Translations under genes and position numbers: made by a program
In this document: positions 35,324-44,287 of the stretch, in pieces
Position numbering within the stretch: the stretch's first letter is position 1
Layout: every line of letters starts with the position of its first letter
Assembly (NCBI RefSeq): GCF_034931405.1
Contig: NZ_JAYGHA010000001.1
Span: 248,001-312,000, forward strand
Length of the DNA: 64,000 nucleotides
Origin: RDYJ01 sp034931405
GTDB taxonomy: Bacteria > Cyanobacteriota > Cyanobacteriia > Cyanobacteriales > Nostocaceae
Direction: 5' to 3'
Notes under the pieces: generated by a model
The model's input: only the letters and a program-made list of their open reading frames with translations
Told to the model about the DNA's origin: nothing
Database searches by the model: none

Positions 35324-36691
35324 ATGGATTTTATCAATCAATTATTTGATTTTATTGCCACCCCTTTGGGTTTGATACTCATAGTTGGTGGTTTATTCAT
35401 TCTTTTACAAGCTAATCAAAAACGCCCGCGCTTAGGTTGGTTTTTAGTAGCTCTTTTTGGTTTTGCTGCATCACTTAGTAAATTTGGCAACGAATTTATC
35501 ACGGAACCACCACCTTTAGTTTTTCCTCTACAACAAATTCGTGAATTAGGAAGACCATTAACAATAGTGTTATTAGGATTGTTAATAGTTATTGCTTTAA
35601 AAACCAAAAATTACTGGCGAAAAAAAATTATACCCAAACCCATTGTTTATATTGTCTTAGTTCAAAGCATAATTTTCTTCAAGATACTGGCTTATGGGAA
35701 TTTAGGATTTGCTTTTTTGAGTGCTGCTACCTTTGGAGTATTGGTTTTAATGGTGATTTTGGGTCCATCACGATGGCTTCAGAATGAGCATAATTTTCAA
35801 CTAGGGGTGTGGGCGATCGCTATGGTAGGAGTAATTTTTGGTATTGCTAATATTTATCAAGCATCTATTAACTTATATGCTATTACTTTTATCCATGGAT
35901 GGTTCTTAGGTACTACAGGTAATCCTCACCATGCCGCTGTTTTGATTACTGCTACTCTGCCTTGTTTTCTGTTCTTGTTATTTAATCAAAAAAACCTGTG
36001 GTTCAAAGGTCTATGGGCTGTATTTTCGGCTTTAGCAATATTTGGCTTATTGATGACAGCTTCGCGCACAGGTGCAATTATGTCTGTTGTATCCATCCTG
36101 ATTTTCTTCCGCTACCGAGGTGGAAATCTATTGCGAATAGTTTTGATTTTTGCAGTAATTGCAGCACTCTTACTACCTTCCCTTAGTCCTACAGATGTAG
36201 ATACATCAGGAATATTATCCAATACTTGGAATAAGTGGGACAACTTGGACAGCAATACTCGTGCAGGAGTTTGGAGTGGCTATTGGGGAAGATTTCTAGA
36301 GTATCCTCTATTTGGCGCACCCTTCAGAGGTGATCGTCTGCTCTTTGGTGAAAGTTCATGGCTGGGTGTGTTGGGAAGTTTGGGTTTAGTTGGTGCAGTA
36401 CCAATGTTCATGTTTGCTTGGAGTAGCATACAAATGATTTTCAAGCTGGAGCGTCTATCAACAATTAGTCAAGACTATTATCTAAAATGCAGTGTGGTCA
36501 TGTCTGGGTTACTTTCTCTGCTGGTTGGTGGTATTTCCGAAGCCTATCTATTAGGTAATTTGACATTTTCTATTTTGGCAGTTTTTCTATATCTTGTCCT
36601 TGGCAACTATATTATTGAAGTTGCACAGCGAGATTATGATTATTTCAGATCTCAGCAACAAAAAAATTATATGTTCTCATCTGAATCATGA
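35324..36691 (+). CDS. O-antigen ligase/polymerase-type membrane protein
   Basis: A 455-aa protein with about eleven to twelve hydrophobic helices. The long periplasmic loop after about residue 290 and the block FLGTTGNPHHAAVLITATLPCFLF / LLMTASRTGAIMSVVSIL match the Wzy_C (O-antigen ligase/polymerase) family; the R in 'ASRTG' is the usual catalytic-region arginine. WaaL members attach glycan to an acceptor, Wzy members polymerise repeat units; sequence alone does not decide. It starts only seven bases after the repeat element and its stop overlaps the next gene's ATG. Confidence 0.83.
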   Translation: MDFINQLFDFIATPLGLILIVGGLFILLQANQKRPRLGWFLVALFGFAASLSKFGNEFITEPPPLVFPLQQIRELGRPLTIVLLGLLIVIALKTKNYWRKKIIPKPIVYIVLVQSIIFFKILAYGNLGFAFLSAATFGVLVLMVILGPSRWLQNEHNFQLGVWAIAMVGVIFGIANIYQASINLYAITFIHGWFLGTTGNPHHAAVLITATLPCFLFLLFNQKNLWFKGLWAVFSALAIFGLLMTASRTGAIMSVVSILIFFRYRGGNLLRIVLIFAVIAALLLPSLSPTDVDTSGILSNTWNKWDNLDSNTRAGVWSGYWGRFLEYPLFGAPFRGDRLLFGESSWLGVLGSLGLVGAVPMFMFAWSSIQMIFKLERLSTISQDYYLKCSVVMSGLLSLLVGGISEAYLLGNLTFSILAVFLYLVLGNYIIEVAQRDYDYFRSQQQKNYMFSSES

Positions 36692-37881
36692 AGATTCTTC
36701 ATGTCACTCCTTCTGTTGGTTCACTCCGTGGAGGAGTAAGCCAAGCCGTTTTGGAAATGCTGCAAGCTTTACAAACTAGCGGAGCTAATGTAGAACTAGT
36801 AACAACCGATGATAATGGAATTGATTTGCTTGATGTACCATTATGTCAGCTAATTCAGTATCAAAAAATTCCGACTTGGTTCTTCCCCCGCTTCTCTCCC
36901 CAAGTCTCTTTTGTCCGTGAATTTGCTTTTTCCTGGGAATTGACAAAATGGCTCTGGAAACATATTAGTGACTATGACATAGTGCATATTCATGCCTTAT
37001 TTTCCTATGCCTCAACTATAGCGATGATAATTTCTAGATTGAAGCAAATACCGTATATTAATCAACCTCATGGTTTACTGTGTGAGTGGTCTTTACAACA
37101 AAGCCAACTGAAAAAAAAGATATATTTATCATTGATAGAACGTAGCAACCTGAAACATAGCCGCATTTTACAACTTACTTCAGCGAAGGAAGTTCAAGAA
37201 ATTGAAAGATTAGGGCTAGGAGTTGCACCTGTTGTTATGCCGTTAGGCTTAGAAATTAGTCGTCCCATTCCCCAGGCTCGCCAGAAATTACGAGAGATGT
37301 TTAACATACCTCCAGAGCAAGCAATTATCTTATTTCTATCCCGATTACATTATAAAAAAGGCTTAGATTATCTCATTCCTGCTTTGAGTAAGTTCAAAGA
37401 ACAAAATTTTACATTCATCTTAGCAGGTAATGGTTCTCCAGATTATGAAGCCGAAATCAGTGAACTATTGATCAGTAACCAACTTGAGCATTTCACCCAT
37501 CGTCCTGGATTTGTGACAGGCGAAATCAAAGATATATTGCTACAAGGATCTGATATATTTGTTCTGACCTCTCATTCGGAAAACTTTGGAGTTGTCGTAT
37601 TAGAGGCAATGGCAGCAGGTCTTACTACTATTGTGACTCCTGGTGTGGCTTTGGCTTCTATGATTCAGGAAAATCATGTTGGTTATGTTCCCGAACTAGA
37701 TATTATGGAAATTGCCAAGACGATAGAATATTGTCTTAATCATCCTCAAGAAGTAAAAGCTACAGGCGATCGCGCTCGTCAGTTTATCCTAGAAAATTAT
37801 ACATGGGATAGAGTAGCAACAAATATGGTTTCAGTTTACCAAAACATTATTAATAACTGTAATCCAACAATATCGAAGTGA
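36688..37881 (+). CDS. family 4 glycosyltransferase
   Basis: The 397-aa GT-B enzyme begins MKILHVTPSVGSLRGGVSQAVLEML (donor-side G-G-V-S loop). It has YDIVHIHALFSYAS and YINQPHGLL; C-terminal blocks are IILFLSRLHYKKGLDYLIPAL, FILAGNGSPDYEAEI and FVLTSHSENFGVVVLEAMAAGLTTIVT (E-N-F-G-V-V-V-L-E), the complete GT4 donor site. Coupled to the O-antigen-ligase-type gene by an ATGA overlap. Confidence 0.92.
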   Translation: MKILHVTPSVGSLRGGVSQAVLEMLQALQTSGANVELVTTDDNGIDLLDVPLCQLIQYQKIPTWFFPRFSPQVSFVREFAFSWELTKWLWKHISDYDIVHIHALFSYASTIAMIISRLKQIPYINQPHGLLCEWSLQQSQLKKKIYLSLIERSNLKHSRILQLTSAKEVQEIERLGLGVAPVVMPLGLEISRPIPQARQKLREMFNIPPEQAIILFLSRLHYKKGLDYLIPALSKFKEQNFTFILAGNGSPDYEAEISELLISNQLEHFTHRPGFVTGEIKDILLQGSDIFVLTSHSENFGVVVLEAMAAGLTTIVTPGVALASMIQENHVGYVPELDIMEIAKTIEYCLNHPQEVKATGDRARQFILENYTWDRVATNMVSVYQNIINNCNPTISK

Positions 37882-37890
37882 GCTAAAATT

Positions 37891-38785
37891 ATGACTCAGC
37901 CTAACTTAGTATATACATCTGATAACCCTAAATTAGATTATCGCGTTATCATTCAGAAGATAATATTTAAGGGGGAATTTGGATATATTTTTGGGAGATT
38001 TCATACATTTAGAAAATATTATTCTTTCTATAAGAAAATATCGCAATCTTTTCAGAAAAAAAAACTTTGATCATTTAATACTTGATACCCAAGTAATAAA
38101 TGAATCTCATCTTGATATCCAGGAAATATCACTTTACATTCATCAAAATTCATACTATGACCAACTTCAACTAAATCAACAATCAGTTGCGTCTATAGTA
38201 GCAGCAGCTAAGACTAAAAACCTGATTGTATCTGCAAATGGTTTGTCTTTTACCTATCCTGAATATCAGGATCAAATAAAACCGTTTCATAAAATTGCAA
38301 CGGCTGATGTAGAGCAGCCTATAGAAATAAAAGAAGTATACAAACTTAGATATGATAGTTATTTATTAGATATTTCATCGCAATACCTGGGTTACTATCC
38401 TACAAATTGTGATGTCAAACTGTGGTGGAGTTTTGCAGATAATTTATCTCCAGAAGAAAGACGCAGCCAGTTTCAAACTATTGACTACCATTACGATATA
38501 CATGGATTCAACTTCTTCTATATTTCTTTCTATCTAACTGATGTCGATGTCAAAAGTGGCGCACATATTCTAGTCAAAGGTAGTCATGTAAATAAAAAGA
38601 TGTCTATGCTTTTGCGTAGTGCGCGTGTTCCTGAAGAGTTAATTCATCAAAATTACTCGCCAACGGATATTATTACAATTGAAGGTAAAGCAGGTAAATG
38701 TTTTCTTGAGGATGCTTCATGCTTCCATAAAGCTTTAGCTCCCATTGAACGCGATCGCTTATTTTTACAATTGAGGTATTTTTGA
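37891..38785 (+). CDS. phytanoyl-CoA dioxygenase-like protein, frameshifted at an A9 run
   Basis: The ATG at 37891, nine bases after the previous gene, opens a frame (MTQPNLVYTSDNPKLDYRVI ... GEFGYIFGRFHTFRKYY) that ends at TGA 38068 directly after nine A's (38056-38064). Removing one A joins it without a gap to the long downstream frame, giving about 297 aa. The downstream part has QTIDYHYDIHGFNFFYISFYL (Fe ligands H-x-D), SGAHILVKGSH and GKCFLEDASCFHKALAP...RLFLQLRY (distal His and Arg), the pattern of Fe(II)/2-oxoglutarate PhyH enzymes. As written the downstream frame could start only from weak codons such as TTG 37979. It probably hydroxylates or otherwise modifies a sugar. The aldo/keto reductase gene follows after one base. 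Confidence 0.7.
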
Positions 38786-38786
38786 T

Positions 38787-39761
38787 ATGATAGCAACTAA
38801 ACTGGGTTTTGGCTGTGCTTCTATATTAGGCAAAATTGGCAAAAAAGATAGTCTTTATGCTCTTAAAGTCGCACACGAAGCGGGTATTAACTATTTCGAT
38901 ATAGCCCGATCTTATGGTTGGGGTGAAGCAGAATCACTTTTAGGAAACTTCTTCATACAAGAAAAAATTTCTAGAGAAAACGTAGAAATTACCACCAAGT
39001 TTGGTTTGAGTCCACGTAATAATAAATTTATCAGAATAGCTAAGACGTTAGCCAGAAATTTTGTTACTTCTATCCCCCAAACTCAAACAATAGTAAAGTC
39101 TGCTGCTAGTCAAGTTGCACCAAAGATAGACTTTACAGTAAAAAACGCAATGACTAGCTTAGATGCTAGTTTAAAATCTCTGCGTACTGATTATATTGAC
39201 AATATATTATTCCATGATTATAACTTTAATAATGAGTCAAATGAAATTTTTGAGGTGATTGAATTTTTAGAAGAACAAAAAAAAATTGGTAAAATTAAAA
39301 ACTATGGATTTACTACATATCAATCTATAGATTTACTAAATAATTTCTTTACTTCTAACAAGATTAAGCCTGATTTAATTCAAATTGCTTGCGAGTCTAT
39401 TGGTAAGTATAATCCTATAGTTTTGAAAAATCTTGCAGATCAAGATATCAAAATTGTCATGTATTCTCCTTTGAGGATCTCTCCCAGCATTCCATTGATA
39501 TTTGAGCAAATCACCGAGAAGAATCTTAGTTCGGAAATTGAATCTATTTTTGGTAGAAAACTGGAACGCCAAGAAGATATGTATGAAATAATATTATCCT
39601 ATTTTCAAGCTATTTATTCACCCTATGCGATTGTAATCAGTATGTTTAATTCTCAGCATATTCAAAGAAACCAACAAGCAATTAAAGAATCGAAAATTAG
39701 TAAGGAACAATTTGAATCTTTTGAAAAATTATTAATTAATAATAGATTAATAGAAATCTAA
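38787..39761 (+). CDS. aldo/keto reductase
   Basis: A 324-aa TIM-barrel oxidoreductase using NADPH. The N-terminus has KLGFGCASI, INYFDIARSYGWGEAESLLG (catalytic Asp and Tyr), VEITTKFGLSP (catalytic Lys) and YIDNILFHDYN (His), so the D-Y-K-H tetrad is complete. An insert around residues 75-110 separates the Lys and His regions. In glycan clusters these enzymes often reduce a keto-sugar or act on an activated precursor. It is tightly packed between the dioxygenase-like gene and a GT2 gene, whose ATG overlaps its TAA. Confidence 0.88.
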   Translation: MIATKLGFGCASILGKIGKKDSLYALKVAHEAGINYFDIARSYGWGEAESLLGNFFIQEKISRENVEITTKFGLSPRNNKFIRIAKTLARNFVTSIPQTQTIVKSAASQVAPKIDFTVKNAMTSLDASLKSLRTDYIDNILFHDYNFNNESNEIFEVIEFLEEQKKIGKIKNYGFTTYQSIDLLNNFFTSNKIKPDLIQIACESIGKYNPIVLKNLADQDIKIVMYSPLRISPSIPLIFEQITEKNLSSEIESIFGRKLERQEDMYEIILSYFQAIYSPYAIVISMFNSQHIQRNQQAIKESKISKEQFESFEKLLINNRLIEI

Positions 39762-40525
39762 TGCTAGAACAGATTACCGCTCTTATTCTTACCTATAATG
39801 AATCACCTAACATTAAGCGCACCCTCCAAAGCCTAACTTGGGCAAAGAGAATTGTTGTCATTGATAGTTATAGTACAGATGAGACTTTAGATATTTTGTC
39901 TTCCTATCCTCAAGTTGAAGTTTTTCAAAGAAAGTTTGATTCTTTCGCTGGTCAATGCAACTATGGATTAGGAAAAATTACATCAGAATGGGTACTATCT
40001 TTAGATGCAGATTATGTATTAACTGATGGTTTAATTAATGAAATTAAAACACTAGCAATAGATTCAGATATATACAGTTATGGTGCAAGATTCAAATACT
40101 GTGTATTTGGTAAACCCTTACGTGGTACTTTGCTACCACCTAGAAAGATACTTTACAAAAGAGAAAAAGCAATTTACCAAGATGATGGACACTCTCATAG
40201 AGTAATTGTAGAAGGTAAATCTAGTCAATTATCTGCTTATATTCACCATGATGATCGCAAACCTTTAAGTCGTTGGCTATGGGCGCAAGATCGTTATATG
40301 ATTCTTGAAAGTAAAAAGCTTTTAGACACACCAAATCATGAATTGAGTTTAGGCGATCGCATCCGCAAACAAAAAATATTAGCACCTTTGATAATTTTGC
40401 TCTATTGCCTGATCCTCAAAGGTGGTCTTCTTGATGGTTGGCATGGTTGGTATTATACATTTCAGCGAGTATTAGCAGAAATTTTACTCAGCATCCACTT
40501 AATAGAAGCAGAAAAACTAAAATGA
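39761..40525 (+). CDS. family 2 glycosyltransferase (WaaE/KdtX-like)
   Basis: The 254-aa GT-A enzyme has ITALILTYNESPNIKRTLQSL, RIVVIDSYSTDETLDIL, FAGQCNYGLGKITSEWVLSLDADYVL (metal-binding D-A-D) and a C-terminal region AYIHHDDRKPLSRWLWAQDRYM ending in a hydrophobic segment. This is the LPS core beta-1,4-glucosyltransferase (WaaE/KdtX) type. The start codon shares its A with the stop of the reductase gene. Last glycosyltransferase of the island. Confidence 0.92.
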   Translation: MLEQITALILTYNESPNIKRTLQSLTWAKRIVVIDSYSTDETLDILSSYPQVEVFQRKFDSFAGQCNYGLGKITSEWVLSLDADYVLTDGLINEIKTLAIDSDIYSYGARFKYCVFGKPLRGTLLPPRKILYKREKAIYQDDGHSHRVIVEGKSSQLSAYIHHDDRKPLSRWLWAQDRYMILESKKLLDTPNHELSLGDRIRKQKILAPLIILLYCLILKGGLLDGWHGWYYTFQRVLAEILLSIHLIEAEKLK

Positions 40526-40602
40526 AGCTGGAAACGTAGTATAGAAATACAAAAAAATCTAAATAGAATTGTATAGAATAGAAGCTGATTTCAGTTGATG
40601 CC

Positions 40603-41190
40603 ATGAAAAAACTGAGGAAAAGATATTGGTTTCTAGCACTAATCGGCTTTCTAATGGTTTTTATCGGTATTATCCCCATCAGAATAGCGATCGCCTCTTA
40701 CCAAGCACCCTATCCCCAAGCTATTCTTACCCTTGGTGGTGATCCTAGTAGAGAAACATTTACAGCCAAATTTGCTCAAGAACATCCTCATTTAGATATC
40801 TGGGTTTCTAGTGGTACACCTCCAGACCAAGCCTTGGCTATTTTTGAGAATGGCAGTATTTCTACTAACCGAATTCACCTTGACTACCGTGCTGTTGACA
40901 CAGTTACCAACTTTACTACCCTCGTCCACGATTTCCAAAAACGTCATATTCAGCACATCTACCTGATCACTTCAGATTTCCATCTTCCCAGGTCAAAAAC
41001 CATAGCCACAATAGTTTTAGGTAGTCAAGGTATCACATTTACACCGATTTCTATTCCCTCCGAACAACCCAGCGAATCGATTTTTCGCATTGTCCGTGAT
41101 GGTGGACGTTCTCTATTGTGGATTGTATCAGGTCGAACTGGAGCAAGTTTAAATCCTCGTTTTCATCCCCCAATATATGCGTCTAGATAA
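40603..41190 (+). CDS. YdcF/ElyC/SanA-family protein
   Basis: The 195-aa protein starts with a basic segment and a membrane anchor (FLALIGFLMVFIGIIPIRIAIA). It continues as a DUF218 domain: QAILTLGGDPSRET, DIWVSSGTPPDQAL, LDYRAVDTVTNFTTLV and IYLITSDFHLPRSKTIATIVLG. Members are linked to envelope and peptidoglycan/undecaprenyl metabolism (ElyC, SanA) without a firm biochemical role. It is separated from wzc by a 669-base gap. Confidence 0.87.
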   Translation: MKKLRKRYWFLALIGFLMVFIGIIPIRIAIASYQAPYPQAILTLGGDPSRETFTAKFAQEHPHLDIWVSSGTPPDQALAIFENGSISTNRIHLDYRAVDTVTNFTTLVHDFQKRHIQHIYLITSDFHLPRSKTIATIVLGSQGITFTPISIPSEQPSESIFRIVRDGGRSLLWIVSGRTGASLNPRFHPPIYASR

Positions 41191-41859
41191 TTACACCAAC
41201 TGCTTTGGTAGTTATTGGGTTCTCCTTTAGTTGAGAGTCATTGGTTGCCGATTTAATCGGCCAAAGTTTGCATACTCAGGTTTTTTAGAGCCAGCATCGG
41301 TAAGGATATCCGTAGAAAACCTGGGGTGCGAATCAAGTTTCCTTGGCGCACATTCTTTAGCTCCGATGACAATTTATCCTATTAAGGAACGCCGGATAGG
41401 ACAAACAGAAGACTTCTTGCCAATTTCCGCACAGAATGAATAGTGCCTCTAAATAATTAGTTACGCTTTAGCTAAAAATATATTTAACCATGCGTATAGA
41501 TAAATGAACTGCTAGGGTGTAGAATAATAATATTCCTGGCATCTGACGATACATAGCAATTTTGTTAAATATCGCCATCGCATTCCAGATTTTGATGCCC
41601 TTTTAATACTCACTGCATTGACTTAGACTATGAAATTCTCACTTGGTTCCCATGTAAATGTAACAGTGGAAGAAAAAAGCCAAAAGATCAATTATCTAAC
41701 TAAGTTAATCAAAAATAAGTATTATTTAAGGTGTGCAGAGTGTAAGTATGCAAATTATTGTAAATTTGCTGGATGGGAAATCCAGTTATATTTTTAACTC
41801 TCTGCTACCATAGCAAAAGATATTTACTTAAATAAATAATTATCTAAATATATAAATCC
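41191..41859. other. long intergenic region before the Wzc-type kinase gene
   Basis: The longest gap in the window (669 bases). A 70-codon frame from a TTG (41231-41443) is open but I find no family features and no ribosome site, so I leave it out. The gap probably holds the promoter and leader of the kinase gene; I see no clear boxes or strong hairpin. Confidence 0.4.
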
Positions 41860-44076
41860 ATGAAAAATCAGAATTCTACTAGAATATCAAGTCTTAATGA
41901 GAATGGCCGGGTCATTATTCCACCTGAATTAATACCATCTCAGAATTTCTCATCCTTTGAAGTAGAAAGTGATGATGGCAATCTCAAAGAATTCTTAGAT
42001 GTTGTCCAACGACGAGCATTTGTGATCGCAGGCGTAGTTTGTGTAATGATGGCTACTGTTATTTATTCGACCATGAAGGAGGAAAAAATCTATCAAGGTA
42101 ATTTTCAACTTCTAGTCGAACCTGTTAACAGTGATAGTAATTTAGGACAAATACCTCTACCGGATGCCACCATCAATAAATCCAGTCTAGATTACGAAAG
42201 TCAAATTCAGGTTCTCAGAAGTCAGGAACTGATGAAAGATGTTATACCTAAGTTACAATCTTCCTACTCTGATATCACCTATAATTCACTACTGAAAAAT
42301 TTAACTATTCGACGTTTAGGTGCAACCAAGGTTATAGACATAAGCTATAAAAACCAAGATCCCAAGAAAATTAAATTAGTATTAAATACTCTTTCGGAAT
42401 TTTATTTAAAATATAGCTTGGAAAAGCGGAAAACTAAGCTCAACCAAGGAGTTGAGTTTGTAGAAAAACAACTGCCCACCATTAGAAATCGGGTTGCACA
42501 ATTACAACAAACACTACAAATATTCCGACAAAGAAACAGTTTTGTTGATCCAGAAAACCAGTCTAATACAGTTGTGGCACAACTTCAAACATTGGAAGAG
42601 CAACGACTGGGAATTGATCAACAGTTAGCAACAGCACGGGCTAGTTATGTCAGCTTATCAACACCGGAAGGACAACGAGCAACATTAAATGATGCGACTA
42701 TATATAGTCAATTAATATCTCAACTGCGGCAATTAGAATCCCAGCTATCTGCTGAATTAGTGCGGTTCCAACCAGATAGCCCATCCATAGCAGTATTAGA
42801 AGAAAAAAGGCAAAATCTTTTACCTCTGATAGAAGATGAGCAAAAGCGTTATGTGGGGCTAAAATTGGCTGAAGCATCAGCTTTGATTCAGAAATTAGAG
42901 GTACAAAGCCAAGAATTGGCTAGAGTAGAGCAGCAAACAAAGGTCAAATTCCAGCAATTACCAATTTTAGCCAGACAATACAGTGAAATTCAGCGGAATT
43001 TACAGCTGGCGAATGATAGTCTTAATCGTTTTTTAGCTACCCGTGAAAACCTAGTGATTCAAGTAGCTCAAACAGAACTTCCTTGGGAATTAATACAACC
43101 ACCAAATCAAGGTGAATCCCCTATATTACCAAATATACCCCGCAATTTGTTGATGGGATGTTTTGGTAGTTTAGTTGCCGGAATTTCTATTGCCTTCCTT
43201 CTAGAAAAACTAGATAATACTTATCATGATGTAGGCAGTTTGAAAGAAAAGATCAAGTTACCTTTCTTGGGTACTCTTCCCATCGATAAGGATATTATAG
43301 GTTATCAATCTTCTTACTCCAACTCCACTGGATATAAATCGGAATCACGGAGAAATTCTGGAGGAAATGGCTGGTTATCTAATATTTTCCGTCGTCAGAT
43401 TAAGAGTAATAGCTATTATGGACAAGGGGTATTTTGGGAATCTTTACAGGTTCTTTATGCCAATATTCAGATGCTCAATTCTGACCAACCAATTCGTTCT
43501 TTAACTGTTTCTTCCACTATGCCTGGAGATGGAAAAACTACTGTTTCATTTCATTTGGCCCAAATAGCAGCAGCCTTGGGTAAAAAAGTATTGCTTGTGG
43601 ATGGTGATTTACGCCGCGCCCAGGTTCATAAATTATCAGGGTTTAACAATTTCTCTGGTTTAAGTAATGTCCTGACATCGAATATTCCGGTTGAGCAGGT
43701 GATTCAACAGTTACCAGATATGAATTTATTATCTGTGATTCCCGCAGGACCAGTTCCACCAGATCCGGCAAAATTACTGGGATCAGAGAAGATGAAGCAG
43801 CTGATGGAATACTTTAATGAAAATTTTGATTTGGTGATTTATGATGCTCCTCCCATGCTGGGGTTAGTTGATGCCAGACTACTAGCACCCCGGACTGATG
43901 GGATGCTGCTGGTGGTAAGGATTGATAAAACAGATAAGTCGGCTTTGATGCAGCTTCAAGATAGTCTCAGAAATTCTCCTATCAATGTCTTAGGTGTGGT
44001 TGCTAACGGGGATAAGCAAAAACTCACTAGTTATAACTACTACTATAGTGCTGGCAAAGAAGCTAGAGGCGCTTAA
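41860..44076 (+). CDS. polysaccharide co-polymerase and tyrosine autokinase (Wzc type)
   Basis: The 738-aa inner-membrane protein. An N-terminal Wzz domain begins with FLDVVQRRAFVIAGVVCVMMATVIYSTM (first membrane helix, about residues 45-68). A long coiled-coil periplasmic part follows (residues about 180-400), then a second helix near NLLMGCFGSLVAGISIAFLLE. The C-terminal BY-kinase has Walker A MPGDGKTT (about 555-562), Walker A' VLLVDGDLRR and Walker B LVIYDAPP, and a tyrosine cluster YNYYYS near the end for autophosphorylation. It controls chain length and export of capsule or exopolysaccharide with a phosphatase and outer-membrane channel; neither is in the window. Confidence 0.93.
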   Translation: MKNQNSTRISSLNENGRVIIPPELIPSQNFSSFEVESDDGNLKEFLDVVQRRAFVIAGVVCVMMATVIYSTMKEEKIYQGNFQLLVEPVNSDSNLGQIPLPDATINKSSLDYESQIQVLRSQELMKDVIPKLQSSYSDITYNSLLKNLTIRRLGATKVIDISYKNQDPKKIKLVLNTLSEFYLKYSLEKRKTKLNQGVEFVEKQLPTIRNRVAQLQQTLQIFRQRNSFVDPENQSNTVVAQLQTLEEQRLGIDQQLATARASYVSLSTPEGQRATLNDATIYSQLISQLRQLESQLSAELVRFQPDSPSIAVLEEKRQNLLPLIEDEQKRYVGLKLAEASALIQKLEVQSQELARVEQQTKVKFQQLPILARQYSEIQRNLQLANDSLNRFLATRENLVIQVAQTELPWELIQPPNQGESPILPNIPRNLLMGCFGSLVAGISIAFLLEKLDNTYHDVGSLKEKIKLPFLGTLPIDKDIIGYQSSYSNSTGYKSESRRNSGGNGWLSNIFRRQIKSNSYYGQGVFWESLQVLYANIQMLNSDQPIRSLTVSSTMPGDGKTTVSFHLAQIAAALGKKVLLVDGDLRRAQVHKLSGFNNFSGLSNVLTSNIPVEQVIQQLPDMNLLSVIPAGPVPPDPAKLLGSEKMKQLMEYFNENFDLVIYDAPPMLGLVDARLLAPRTDGMLLVVRIDKTDKSALMQLQDSLRNSPINVLGVVANGDKQKLTSYNYYYSAGKEARGA

Positions 44077-44287
44077 TTTAGTGGCAATGCCATATTTTTG
44101 CTGACTTTTCTTTTTTCAATTGATATCTGAAGCTCTCACTACAAAAAATGTAATATAAGACACATTTAATTATCAACCATCAGTTATCCTGCTCACACCT
44201 ATCAGAACAATAAATCTGGGGATCGCTTGCAGTATTGTTCATAATTTGTTACAAAAGTACAAAGAACTTCTAGAGACCCAGAACCTA

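Noticed and set aside
41231..41443. 70-codon frame upstream of the Wzc-type gene
   Set aside because: TTG start without ribosome site and no recognised features. Could be real only if conserved elsewhere.
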